Source: Nonomuraea aurantiaca
Lineage (GTDB): Bacteria > Actinomycetota > Actinomycetes > Streptosporangiales > Streptosporangiaceae
DNA: 64,000 nucleotides
NCBI RefSeq assembly: GCF_020215705.1
Contig: NZ_JAIWNB010000002.1
Location: 62,001 to 126,000, forward strand
Reading direction: 5' to 3'
The position numbers and the translations under genes were made by a program. Every line of letters starts with the position of its first letter. Positions within the stretch are counted from its first letter, which is position 1. The notes beneath the pieces are model-generated. The model made no database searches. It had not been told where the DNA came from and saw nothing but the letters and a program-made list of their open reading frames with translations. Positions 15,471 to 23,864 of this stretch are shown here, piece by piece.

Positions 15471-17711
15471 GCCACCTGCGAGGAGGTGGTAAGCCTCGCG
15501 CGCGCGCTTCTCATTGTGCGGCCGCCCCAGTTTGCGCGCCAGCTCGATCGTCCGCTCATGCAGCGCCAGCGCCTCGTCGTAGCGGCCCGCCGCGCGGCAC
15601 GTCTCGGCGTACGCGGGCAGGAAGTCGATCTCCAGCTGGACCTCGGCCAGCGGTTCCAGCAGCTCGAAGGCTCGCCGATGGTGTTCGAGTGCCTCGTCGA
15701 GCGAACCCATGACGCGCAGCGCGACACCTAGATGGTTGTGACACCACGCCTTGTTGTGCTGAGCCTCGGCGAGCTCCAACGCCTCATGCAGCGCTCGCAG
15801 CGACTCTTCCGGGTTGTCCGGTGCCAGGGCGACACCGAGCGTGACCAGACCGGTGATTCGGGCAGGCCCATCGGCCAGAGCGAGCGATGCGCGGGCGAGT
15901 TCGGCGGCTTCGCTGTGCCGTCCGAGATGGAGGGTCACCCATCCGTCGAAGGCCAGCGCCTGGGAGCGCCCGGAGCGATGTCCGGTCTTCTCGAACAGCG
16001 TGCGCGCCAGCCGGAACCGCTCCTGTGCCGCTTCGAAGTCGCCGAGATCCCGGCGGACGAAGCCGGTGCGCAGCGCCAGCGCGCCTGCCAGCTCGTCATC
16101 GTCCACACCGGACTGCTCGGCGAGTTCGTACGCGGCGAGCGCCTCAGTGAGACGTCCGGCGGCGGCGCGGGCGAAACCGAGATCCACAAGCAGTGAGGCA
16201 CGCCGCTGGTCGCGCCCGAGACGTTCCGCGGCGGCCGCGGCCGCTTCGAGCAGGCGTATCTGGTCGTCGGTTCCGCGATGCCGGAAGAACCAGACGCGCA
16301 TGGCCGGCGGCAGCTCGGCCACCACCTCGTCCGCGCCGAGCCGGACAGCGGCGTCGAAGCAGGCGATCAGGTTGGCGTACTCGGTGTCGAACCAGGCCAT
16401 GGCCTTCGCCGGGTCGCCCGGCACGCTCTCCTTGCGGTGCGGGAGGGGCAGCGTCCGATCGTAGGCGGTCGCCCGCTCCAGATAATGGCTCAGGACACGG
16501 TGTACGGCGGCATCCGCCTGCGGCTCCTCATCGGCGGCGATGTCCGCCGCGTACCGCCGGATCAGGTCGTGCAGCCGGTACCGTCCGGGGGAGGGCTCCT
16601 GGACCAGATGCGCGTCCACCAGCTCTTCCAGCACCGCGTTGACGCGGTCGGGCGTCATGTCGGCGAGCGCGCCCGCCACCGCCGCGTCGAAGTCGGCGCC
16701 GGGCAGCACGCCCAGCAACCGGAACACGCGGCGCTGGACCGCGTCGAGCTGCTGCAACGACATGCCGAACACGGAGTCGAAGCGACCGGCGCTGTCCCGC
16801 AGCCGCTCGGCCAGCACCGCCACCGTCCAACCCGGCCGGTGCCGCAGCCTCGCGCCCGCCATCCGCAGCGCCAGCGGAAGGCCACCGCACTGCCGCAGCA
16901 CCTGGGCGACCGCCTCCTTCTCGGTCAGGTCCACCCCGGCCGCCCGGCCGAACAGCGACGCCGCATCCGCAGGGGGAAGCGCCTCCAGGGACACCGGCGG
17001 CACCCCGTCCAGGCTCACCAGCCGGTTGCGGCTGGTGACCAGCACCGCGGACTTACCCGCGCCAGGAAGGAGCGGACGTACGTGCTCCGCGTCGACCGCG
17101 TTGTCGAGCACGACGAGCGCCCGGCGCCGGGACAGTTCCGACCGCCAGAGCGCCGCGCGTTCGACCATGTCGGCCGGAGGATGCGCGACACCCAGGGCGC
17201 CCAGCAGCCGGCCGAGTGCGGCCGACGGCTCCAACGGGTCCTGGCCCGGAGTGAAGCCGCGCAGGTCGAGATAGAGCCCACCGTCGGGAAAGGACGGCGC
17301 GAGCCGGTGCGCCACGTGCACGGAGAGGCTGGTCTTCCCGACGCCCGCCATGCCGTCGATCGCGACCGCGCCCGTGGTCCGCAGCAGCTCCTCGACCAGC
17401 GCCGCCTCCGCCTCGCGTCCGGTGAAGTCGGCGAGGTCGGCCGGAAGATCGTTCCGGCGTGGGCTGGGCGCCGCGCCGGCCTTGGACGCCTCGACCCACA
17501 CCGCGCGCAGCGGACGGGGGTCGCGGGCCACGACCCGGCACAGGGCCACGACGGCTTCCCATGGCGGCACCAGCCGGCCGGTCATGTACCGGGACAGTGA
17601 GGAACTGCTGAGGTTCGCCTGGCGGGCGAGGGCACGCACGCTGAGCCCGCTCAGGTCCTTGATCTGGATGAGCTGGGCGGTCAGGTGTTCAGGTGCGCTC
17701 GACACCCGCAC
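15426..17711 (-). CDS. XRE/NB-ARC/TPR regulator (STAND ATPase)
   Basis: This is a 761-residue AfsR-like signalling protein. An N-terminal XRE helix-turn-helix (LSVRALARQANLSSSSLSRY) is followed by an NB-ARC ATPase with P-loop GMAGVGKTSLS, Walker B ALVVLDN, the VLVTSRNRL sensor and a GLPLAL motif, then a winged-helix segment and TPR repeats to the C-terminus. Such proteins switch state with ATP/ADP and usually act as transcriptional regulators. GTG codons at 17711 and 17705 are both possible starts. The gene is divergent from an AhpD-like gene across a repeat-rich region, and its ends lie in a 78-bp inverted repeat. The ligand and targets are unknown. Confidence 0.85.
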   Translation of the reverse strand: MRVSSAPEHLTAQLIQIKDLSGLSVRALARQANLSSSSLSRYMTGRLVPPWEAVVALCRVVARDPRPLRAVWVEASKAGAAPSPRRNDLPADLADFTGREAEAALVEELLRTTGAVAIDGMAGVGKTSLSVHVAHRLAPSFPDGGLYLDLRGFTPGQDPLEPSAALGRLLGALGVAHPPADMVERAALWRSELSRRRALVVLDNAVDAEHVRPLLPGAGKSAVLVTSRNRLVSLDGVPPVSLEALPPADAASLFGRAAGVDLTEKEAVAQVLRQCGGLPLALRMAGARLRHRPGWTVAVLAERLRDSAGRFDSVFGMSLQQLDAVQRRVFRLLGVLPGADFDAAVAGALADMTPDRVNAVLEELVDAHLVQEPSPGRYRLHDLIRRYAADIAADEEPQADAAVHRVLSHYLERATAYDRTLPLPHRKESVPGDPAKAMAWFDTEYANLIACFDAAVRLGADEVVAELPPAMRVWFFRHRGTDDQIRLLEAAAAAAERLGRDQRRASLLVDLGFARAAAGRLTEALAAYELAEQSGVDDDELAGALALRTGFVRRDLGDFEAAQERFRLARTLFEKTGHRSGRSQALAFDGWVTLHLGRHSEAAELARASLALADGPARITGLVTLGVALAPDNPEESLRALHEALELAEAQHNKAWCHNHLGVALRVMGSLDEALEHHRRAFELLEPLAEVQLEIDFLPAYAETCRAAGRYDEALALHERTIELARKLGRPHNEKRAREAYHLLAGGVPARDDGTDPRFRS

Positions 17712-17720
17712 ACGGTACCC

Positions 17721-17798
17721 GTCCCAGCCCGCAGCCACGGAACAGAGGGTCGTTTCCGCAGCTGAGCCGCATTCCGGGCGTCCCACGCTGTCCCACGG
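17721..17798 (-). repeat. 78-bp inverted repeat, right copy
   Basis: This partner of 15393-15470 (81% identical, inverted, no gaps) begins just upstream of the NB-ARC start. Read on the minus strand it carries two CGTGGGAC copies in tandem and ends GCTGGGAC. It probably contains the NB-ARC promoter or operator. Substitutions between the copies are not concentrated at third codon positions, so it behaves as a DNA element rather than coding sequence. Confidence 0.9.
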
Positions 17799-17818
17799 CC
17801 GGGGCGCTTCCGGACGCG

Positions 17819-17962
17819 CCGGTGGTCAGATGACTCCCGTCGGAACGGGACGGACTCCCGTCGGAACACCACCGACACCCGTCCGATCACGACCACTGAC
17901 TCCCGTCAGATCACGACCACTGACTCCCGTCAGATCACAACCACTGACTCCCGTCAGAACAT
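17819..17962. repeat. Six tandem 24-bp units, dyad-containing, in a divergent promoter region
   Basis: Six consecutive 24-base units fill 17819-17962. The three units nearest the AhpD-like gene are nearly identical (GACCACTGACTCCCGTCAGA then TCAC). Each has the dyad CTGAC-TCCC-GTCAG; the three distal units are diverged. The last unit ends 18 bases before the start of the AhpD-like gene. Regular spacing of about 2.3 helical turns suggests an array of protein-binding sites. Confidence 0.85.
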
Positions 17963-17980
17963 GACCACGAAGGAGAAGCG

Positions 17981-18439
17981 ATGCCCACCGAACGCATGCC
18001 GAACCCGGCGACCCTGATCCCCGAGGCGATGCAGGCGCTGATGGCCGTCAACAAGGCCATCGTGGGCGCCGGAATGGACGCGAAGCTGCTGGCGCTGACC
18101 CACCTGAGAGCCAGCCAGATCAACGGCTGCAGCCCCTGCGTGGCCGCGGGCGCTCAGCAGCTCCGCCACCACGGCGCCACCGACGACCAGGCCCACGCGG
18201 TCGTGGCATGGCGTGAGACGCCCTGGTTCAGCGATGCGGAACGCGCCGCACTGGCCCTGACGGAGGCCATCACCCGGCTCGCCGACCGGCCCGACCCGGT
18301 GCCCAACGAGGTATGGGACATGGCCGCCAAACACTTCGACCAGAAGGAGCTCGCCGCACTCATACTCAACATCGCCATCACCAACGCCTTCAACCGCCTC
18401 AACGCCCCGACCCGCCAGCAGGCGGGCGGCAAGTGGTGA
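17981..18439 (+). CDS. AhpD/carboxymuconolactone decarboxylase-family protein
   Basis: The 152-residue protein has the CMD/AhpD fold. The redox motif is visible as NGCSPCVAAG (Cys-x-x-Cys near residues 49-52), with Glu/His-type residues around it as in alkylhydroperoxidase AhpD-core proteins. These are mostly small oxidoreductases against peroxides. AAGGAG lies upstream of the ATG. It is divergent from the NB-ARC regulator, with the tandem repeat array in between, so control by that regulator is likely though inferred. Confidence 0.88.
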   Translation: MPTERMPNPATLIPEAMQALMAVNKAIVGAGMDAKLLALTHLRASQINGCSPCVAAGAQQLRHHGATDDQAHAVVAWRETPWFSDAERAALALTEAITRLADRPDPVPNEVWDMAAKHFDQKELAALILNIAITNAFNRLNAPTRQQAGGKW

Positions 18440-18724
18440 GCGCGTCGCGCGAACGCTGACAGACCAGATGGGAGCCCTTGGACGGACTCCCACCATTCAT
18501 CACCCTCGGCAACCCCGTGAGGTCGTCACCCGGAGCGCGGGTTGCCACGGAAATGTGGCGAGAACCTGGAACCCTCGGAAGGCGGACAAATAGATCGCTG
18601 CAGCTCACGGCATCCACAGCGAGCTTTGCACCCAGCCTCCTCCTCTCATGCCTCCCCGCGCCTGTGGGAAGTAGCCCTGCCGCGTCGCGGCGACCGGTCA
18701 GGATGTCAGGGGCGACTGAGCGCG
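18440..18724. other. Intergenic, no supported gene
   Basis: Nothing with coding character was recognised. The dyad TGGGAG-N12-CTCCCA at about 18470-18493 could end transcription from the AhpD-like gene. The rest is mixed sequence without a clear promoter. Confidence 0.5.
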
Positions 18725-19081
18725 TCAGGGGAGGCGGACGACCGCGGCGCCATGCTGGTATTCGCCGAAGCTCCAGCCGGCAATGAGGGTGGCGCCCAAA
18801 TCTTCGACGGCGCCACTGCCGGGCGGCCATTCAGTGGTGGCGAGGTAGAGGGCGCCCGAGGAGACGGCGTCCGCGTCGCCCACGCAGTGGAAGCGGAGGT
18901 GGTCGCGGAGAGCTTGGTTCTGGATGGGGCGGAGGGCCTTTTCCCATTGGGGTTCGGCTTCTTCCACGTAGCCGTCGTCACCGGGCCCGGTGACGACGGC
19001 CCGCAGTCGGCGACCCCGCCCCGCACCCCGGCGACCCCGGCCCGCACCCGGCGGCCATCCCACGAGTGGAAGGACACCCAC
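18725..19081 (-). CDS. Hypothetical protein, possibly a remnant
   Basis: This frame encodes up to 118 residues. The N-terminal third is Gly/Arg-rich and unconvincing. The C-terminal 80 residues (EPQWEKALRPIQNQALRDHL, CVGDADAVSSGALYLA, AGWSFGEYQHGAAVVRLP) look like real protein, with ordinary composition and a clean stop. I do not recognise a family. It may be the C-terminus of a small secreted protein whose 5' end is lost or starts in another frame. Overlapping frames give only repetitive sequence. Confidence 0.35.
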   Translation of the reverse strand: MGVLPLVGWPPGAGRGRRGAGRGRRLRAVVTGPGDDGYVEEAEPQWEKALRPIQNQALRDHLRFHCVGDADAVSSGALYLATTEWPPGSGAVEDLGATLIAGWSFGEYQHGAAVVRLP

Positions 19082-19290
19082 GCCGTACGCGACCGGCGAA
19101 TGCCTGCCCTGATCCTGACGTGGCGCCCAAAGCGTGGCCTATCCAGCCAACCTCACAGTCGGCCGGCCAAGAACTGGGCCAAAAGGAGTGGAACCCCGCT
19201 GAAATTCCGCCGATCCTCCTCCTCCATGAACGCCGATCGTCTGTTTGCGCCATTGTCAGGGAATGAATTCGATGCCTGGTGAAACTGGCA

Positions 19291-19319
19291 TTGACGAAAA
19301 GTCTCACGATAAACATGAT
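19291..19319 (+). promoter_or_regulatory. Candidate promoter of the SDR gene
   Basis: TTGACG at 19291-19296, a 17-base spacer and CATGAT at 19314-19319 lie 49 bases before the SDR start. A run of nine G (19327-19335) sits between the -10 and the start and could affect leader structure or slippage. Confidence 0.5.
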
Positions 19320-19367
19320 GAGCCGCGGGGGGGGGTTGTCGGGGCCCCAAGGACGATCGGAGCGGGC

Positions 19368-20135
19368 ATGGATCTCAGTGGGAAGATCGCTGTTGTGACC
19401 GGTGCGGGCCAGGGCATCGGTGAGGGCAGTGCGCTGCGACTCGCCGAAGCGGGCGCCTCTGTGGTGTGCGTCGACATCGATCGCGCGACGCTGGACGAGA
19501 CCGTCAAGACCATCCGCGGTAATGCGGGCAGCGCGACGGGCGTCGTCGCCGATGTCTCCACCCGGGAGGGAAACCGGGAAATGGTGGCCCGCGCCTGTGC
19601 CGAACACGGGCGCATCGACATCTTCCACGCGAATGCCGGGGTTACCATTCTTGGTCGTATCGATGACTTCGCGGACGAAGTCTGGGATCGTCTCCACGAT
19701 CTCAACCTCAAGGGCGTCTATCTGGGGATAAAAGAAACGCTGCCGGTTATGCGGGCCAACGGCGGTGGCTCGGTGATAATCACCGCTTCCGTTCTCGGCC
19801 TGGTAGGTGACCCCGATCTACCGGCCTACGGCGCCACCAAAGGCGGATTGCGGGCGATGTGCCGGTCCCTCGCAGTGGCCCACGGTCCAGAGAACATTAG
19901 GTTCAACACCGTATGTCCCGGCGATGTGGAGACACCCGGCCTGAAGGACTACTTTGACTTCCAGCCCGATCCGGAGGCGGCTCGCCGCGAGATCACGGCC
20001 CGATATCCGATGCGCCGCTTCGCCAGCCCGCGCGACGTCGGCAACGCCGTTGCCTTCCTCGCCTCCGATGACGCCGCTTACATCACCGGCACCGACATCA
20101 TCGTCGACGGTGGAATCCTCGCCAAGGTCTACTGA
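19368..20135 (+). CDS. SDR-family NAD(P)-dependent dehydrogenase
   Basis: This 255-residue classical short-chain dehydrogenase oxidises or reduces an alcohol/ketone. The cofactor motif is TGAGQGIG (residues 11-18), the structural motif is HANAG, and the catalytic Ser-Tyr-Lys are in ITASVLG and YGATK. The C-terminal YITGTDIIVDGG is typical. It ends 7 bases inside the convergent GlpX-like gene. It may supply the keto intermediate for the aminotransferase of the opposite-strand sugar cluster, which is inferred from position only. Confidence 0.9.
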   Translation: MDLSGKIAVVTGAGQGIGEGSALRLAEAGASVVCVDIDRATLDETVKTIRGNAGSATGVVADVSTREGNREMVARACAEHGRIDIFHANAGVTILGRIDDFADEVWDRLHDLNLKGVYLGIKETLPVMRANGGGSVIITASVLGLVGDPDLPAYGATKGGLRAMCRSLAVAHGPENIRFNTVCPGDVETPGLKDYFDFQPDPEAARREITARYPMRRFASPRDVGNAVAFLASDDAAYITGTDIIVDGGILAKVY

Positions 20136-21310
20136 CGGCTGACGACCCTCAGCCGGGTCATCCTGCCCCGCTCCACAAGGAGCCCGTCGATGGACACCGT
20201 GCCGTCACACCGGGTGGGCGGCGCGAGATTGAGCAGCGGGCTGCCCGTCACCGAGAACATCGCGGCAGCCCGTCCCGAACCGGCGGGGACCAGATCCGAA
20301 CCGAAGAACCGGGTGTGCGGTTCCAGCCCGACGTCCGCGAGCTGCTCGATCTCCCCGTCCTCGAAGTCGAAGAGCGGCGCCAGCGTGGGAGAGCTCGCCC
20401 GCAGCCCGCTGAGAGAAGCGGGCCGGAAGACGAACGTGAACTGCGGTGCGATCAGCTCGAGGACCAGGCAGGCGAAGGCGAGCTCGGGGAATCCGAACAC
20501 GCCGATCATGGTGTCCACCCGGGGCTCCACCAGTCCTGCCCTGGCGAGCACGTACGGCGGCTCGATGATCACCGGGTCGGGCACGACGACTTCGCCGACG
20601 CCGCCGTCCGCGAGGCGGCGGATCAGTGTGTGATGGAAGGAGCCGGTGTCAGCCGAGTGCGTGACGACGCGGAGATCGCTGAGCCGGTGCCCGCCACATT
20701 CGGCGGCGATGGCCTCGACCAGTTCGAGCGCATGGTCCTCAGGAGGGGTGCTGATGTCGAGCTGGTCCGCGATCGAGACCGGTGCCAGGACGGCGTAGGC
20801 CTGAAGATCGGGCACGCCCCGCAGACCGACGCCGAGGCCGCCGAGCGACAGCGCGCCCGGCAGGCCGAGAGCGGTCAGGGTCGTGCCGTCGACGTAGTCG
20901 AAGACGCCGCTCCACGTCTGGGAGGACTCCTGGGCGAGCCCGAGTTCCTGCCCCAGAAAGGCGCCGGGCATCTGCTCGCCCGGTCCCTCGCCGGCCACGA
21001 TGATCAGGCGTTCGGCGAACTCCCGCAGGATCGACTCCGCGGCAGCGGTCGCGTCGCCGTCGATGCGGCGCTTGCGCGCGGTGATGTCACCGGGATCCGG
21101 TCCGGCCGCGAGCCAGCCGGCCTTGGCCGCCGCGGCCATTCCCGCCACGAGAATGCCATGGGGATCGGAGTCGTGCGGTGGCTGCCCCTGATCGTCCATG
21201 GACGACACGGCGTGGACTTCGGTCACCGACGCGTCGAAAGCCTGAATGCGCCGGGTCCATGCCTCGCTGAACCGGGGAACCGCGTGAATCGCATTTTCCG
21301 CGACAGTCAT
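20129..21310 (-). CDS. GlpX-like (class II fructose-1,6-bisphosphatase) phosphatase paralogue
   Basis: The 393-residue protein resembles class II FBPase/GlpX, a metal-dependent sugar-bisphosphate phosphatase. Matching segments are AAAAKAGWLAAGPDPGD, a KRRIDGDATAAAESILREF stretch, IVAGEGPGEQMPGAFLG (metal-binding Glu) and FDYVDGTTLTALGLPGALS (metal-binding Asp). It is longer and more diverged than housekeeping GlpX, with an N-terminal extension. The start at 21310 has AGGTGA upstream and is preferred to one at 21337. As the last gene of a sugar cluster it may dephosphorylate a bisphosphorylated sugar or cyclitol precursor. Confidence 0.75.
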   Translation of the reverse strand: MTVAENAIHAVPRFSEAWTRRIQAFDASVTEVHAVSSMDDQGQPPHDSDPHGILVAGMAAAAKAGWLAAGPDPGDITARKRRIDGDATAAAESILREFAERLIIVAGEGPGEQMPGAFLGQELGLAQESSQTWSGVFDYVDGTTLTALGLPGALSLGGLGVGLRGVPDLQAYAVLAPVSIADQLDISTPPEDHALELVEAIAAECGGHRLSDLRVVTHSADTGSFHHTLIRRLADGGVGEVVVPDPVIIEPPYVLARAGLVEPRVDTMIGVFGFPELAFACLVLELIAPQFTFVFRPASLSGLRASSPTLAPLFDFEDGEIEQLADVGLEPHTRFFGSDLVPAGSGRAAAMFSVTGSPLLNLAPPTRCDGTVSIDGLLVERGRMTRLRVVSRQ

Positions 21311-21343
21311 CTCATCACCTGACGGATAAGGATGCAAAAAGCA

Positions 21344-22738
21344 TCATCGGCGGCCTCGCCAAATCTTCAGGATCGTCGCGATGATGGCAGCGGCGAGAAG
21401 TGCTGCCAGCCCGACCTTCCACCAGTTTCGCTGAGCGATCCATACATCCACCTGTTCTACCAGCTCAGGAATCCCACCGATCGCCAAACCCGCCGCCAGG
21501 GCCGCGAGGAGCGTGTTGGAATTCGACTGCACCACCTGGTCCCGAGCCCGGCTCAGCTCGGAGGCGAGCTGAATCACGCGATCCATTTCCTTAGCGGCTC
21601 GACCCACCGCCTCATCGGATCTCCGCAAGTCGCATATTTCCTCGTCAAATATGCGATTCCGCACCTCGCGCATGAAATGCCGGAAGTGCTGAAGCTCGAC
21701 CAACGATGCAGAATGTCGCAGTTGGGATTTGCTGATGTTCACGTTGCGATCAGCGGTGATGGTGCGCTTCTCGATGAGATTTTCCATGAGGGTTCGATAG
21801 CGCCTCTCCAGACTCTCCGACACCGTGAGCCTCAGATTCGCGATGGTCCACACGAATATGGATGAAGAGTCGTATCCGTAGTAGCGCATCCGATACTCCG
21901 AACGAGCCCGCAGGTCGATCGGCAGATGTGAGATCTCCAGGCAGCAGCTCGGGTTGACGAAGACCATGTGATCGCCAAGAACGGTGTAGCCCATGGCCAC
22001 ATCGGTGAAGACCTGATCACGGCTGCGCCTGCGCCACAGCCCGTCAAAGGTGACGTGGTCCGTCGCATGGGCCAACAGCGTGGAGATCTCCCAGCAGAAG
22101 CGCCGCGACTCGCTGATGCCGTCGAAGGGCAGCGCCTCCCTGGGCGATCCGTCGAGATCCCAGATCTGTACGGCCGGCAGCGTGTTCATCGGCCGGGTCT
22201 CGACGATGTCGTCGGGCTTCAGGATCGACAGGTCACAGAGCGCGGCGACAGCCGCCCTCGCCACCTTCTGGCAGACCGCTTGGCTGGTGATCAGCTTCAC
22301 CACTTCCAGGAGTTCGTCCAGGTTCAGCGGGTGGCTGAGCCTCAGGCTGCCCAGTGCGTCGTTGCGGTTCGCCGTGGCGAACACCCACGGGATGACGAGC
22401 AAGGCGTACTCGTCGTCGATCCAGACGATCGACTGCTGGAGGTCGTCCGGTTGGGCGTGGGCGACAAAGGCTATTTCGCTGGGCAGCTTGCCGGCGGAGA
22501 CCAGCTCTGAGTAGTGGAGATTGTGGTGGTCGGCGAGTTTTACCAGATAGGAATTCGGCCCTTCGTCCTGGTTGATCTTTCCCGCGCAGAGCGCGGCCGT
22601 GAGCGCATCCCGCTTCAGGTGAAGGGAGGTGTAGGTGATGAGACTGAGACCGCTGACCATGAGCTCGGCCTTCGCCGGCGGCGGCGGGACATCTTCTGGG
22701 GCACTGAAGATGACCGTCTTGTGGCGAGCCTGACTCAT
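21344..22738 (-). CDS. Membrane-anchored protein of unknown function
   Basis: I do not recognise this 464-residue protein. The N-terminal 380 residues are soluble, with mixed alpha/beta character and no familiar motif. A long charged helical stretch (ELQHFRHFMREVRNRIFDEE and around) follows, then two hydrophobic helices (LLAALAAGLAIGGIPEL; VGLAALLAAAIIATILKIW) near the C-terminus. The layout recalls CorA-like proteins, but the GMN motif is absent. The start is fixed by the ATGA overlap with the aminotransferase gene and a GGAGG site. It sits inside a sugar-modification operon. Confidence 0.8.
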   Translation of the reverse strand: MSQARHKTVIFSAPEDVPPPPAKAELMVSGLSLITYTSLHLKRDALTAALCAGKINQDEGPNSYLVKLADHHNLHYSELVSAGKLPSEIAFVAHAQPDDLQQSIVWIDDEYALLVIPWVFATANRNDALGSLRLSHPLNLDELLEVVKLITSQAVCQKVARAAVAALCDLSILKPDDIVETRPMNTLPAVQIWDLDGSPREALPFDGISESRRFCWEISTLLAHATDHVTFDGLWRRRSRDQVFTDVAMGYTVLGDHMVFVNPSCCLEISHLPIDLRARSEYRMRYYGYDSSSIFVWTIANLRLTVSESLERRYRTLMENLIEKRTITADRNVNISKSQLRHSASLVELQHFRHFMREVRNRIFDEEICDLRRSDEAVGRAAKEMDRVIQLASELSRARDQVVQSNSNTLLAALAAGLAIGGIPELVEQVDVWIAQRNWWKVGLAALLAAAIIATILKIWRGRR

Positions 22739-23841
22739 CCGCGCCGCGCCTCCATCCAGCTGATGACCTCCGCGGCCACCTCGTCCAGTGACCCGTGCGG
22801 AAAGCCGGCGCCCGTGGGCAGGCAGATCACCCGTTGGGCGAGATTCGCGGAGCAGGGCGGCGCGGGCATTCCCCACAGGCGGCTCTGCGACTCGAAGTAC
22901 GGCCTGGCCTCGAACCCGGACCGCGCCAGATGGTCGATCAGCGCGTCCCGCTCTTTCCGGTTCGAGCCTTCAGGCAGGAGAAACGGCGCGTGGATCCGGG
23001 ACGAGCCCGCCTCGCCGCGCTGCCCGGTGAGGCCCCAACCCCGCAGCCGTTCATGGTAAGCGGTGTAGATGGAACGCAGTTTGCCGATGACGCCTCGCAG
23101 GTCCGGCCAGGAGAGCACCAGGTAGGCGGCGTTCAGCTCGGGCAGTCTCCTGGGATGCATCAGGAGTCCCGGGTCCCCGCCCCGATCGCGAACGACCGCT
23201 CGCGGCGCGCAGAGCGCGCCTCCGGTGCCGGCGGCATGGATCGGTTTGGTGAAGCTGAAGCTGATGGCCACGAAATCCGCCAGGGCCGCCCTGTTGGCTC
23301 CTCCTTCTGGAGTTCCCAGGCTTTCGCAGGCATCGAGCACGAAGGGGACCCCTGCCGCGGAGCACAGCTGAGCGATGCTCGTTCGGTCGCAGCGAGTGCC
23401 GTAGTTGTCCACGCCGATGACGGCGGCCAGCGGCAGATGGTCGAAGGCGGTCGCGAGATCGGCGAGATCGATGTTCAGCGTGCACGGGTCGACGTCGATC
23501 CACCGCGGCAGCGCGCCGATCTGGAAGATCGCCGCTCCGACGGCATGGTAGGCGAGGTCAGGCGCGGCGACGTACGCGCCTGGCCGCACCCCCGCCATGG
23601 TGAGCGCCATGACCAGCGCATCCGTGCCTGATCGCGTCGGGACGACCTCCCACGACTCCGATAACCGGAGCTCCGCGGCCACGAGCTCCATCGCCCGCGT
23701 GGACCATCCGCTCGTCGTGCGGTAGGCGCCGGTGCGGGTGATGTCTTCCACGGCGGCGAAGTAGTCCGCCTGCCGCTCCTGATCCAAGCGGTAGGGGCTC
23801 ACGATCGGGAGCTTGAAGTCGGTTCTGCCCGTGTAGACCAT
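22735..23841 (-). CDS. DegT/DnrJ/EryC1-family PLP aminotransferase
   Basis: This 368-residue enzyme is of the sugar-aminotransferase class that installs amino groups on keto-sugars or cyclitols using PLP. The cofactor features are VPTRSGTDALVMAL (phosphate site), VLDACESLG (Asp170 to the ring nitrogen) and SFSFTKPIHAAGTGG, where Lys199 is the expected Schiff-base lysine. The motif differs somewhat from the usual SFxxxKxxxxGEGG. A good ribosome site upstream of the ATG at 23841 is lacking; an earlier in-frame ATG at 23904 would overlap the epimerase. The gene is flanked by an epimerase and a membrane protein. Confidence 0.88.
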   Translation of the reverse strand: MVYTGRTDFKLPIVSPYRLDQERQADYFAAVEDITRTGAYRTTSGWSTRAMELVAAELRLSESWEVVPTRSGTDALVMALTMAGVRPGAYVAAPDLAYHAVGAAIFQIGALPRWIDVDPCTLNIDLADLATAFDHLPLAAVIGVDNYGTRCDRTSIAQLCSAAGVPFVLDACESLGTPEGGANRAALADFVAISFSFTKPIHAAGTGGALCAPRAVVRDRGGDPGLLMHPRRLPELNAAYLVLSWPDLRGVIGKLRSIYTAYHERLRGWGLTGQRGEAGSSRIHAPFLLPEGSNRKERDALIDHLARSGFEARPYFESQSRLWGMPAPPCSANLAQRVICLPTGAGFPHGSLDEVAAEVISWMEARRG

Positions 23842-23864
23842 ATGTAGTCGTTTCTGGAGGCGAT

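Noticed and set aside
16278..17600. 440-codon open frame on the + strand
   Set aside because: It is antisense to the NB-ARC gene, with His/Arg/Gln-rich low-complexity translation. High GC in this genome makes long antisense frames common.
17819..17962. Possible CRISPR array
   Set aside because: The 24-base units are contiguous, with no unique spacers, and no cas gene is nearby.
18542..19282. 246-codon + strand frame
   Set aside because: The translation lacks domain character, and the minus-strand frame at 18725-19081 has a more protein-like C-terminus.
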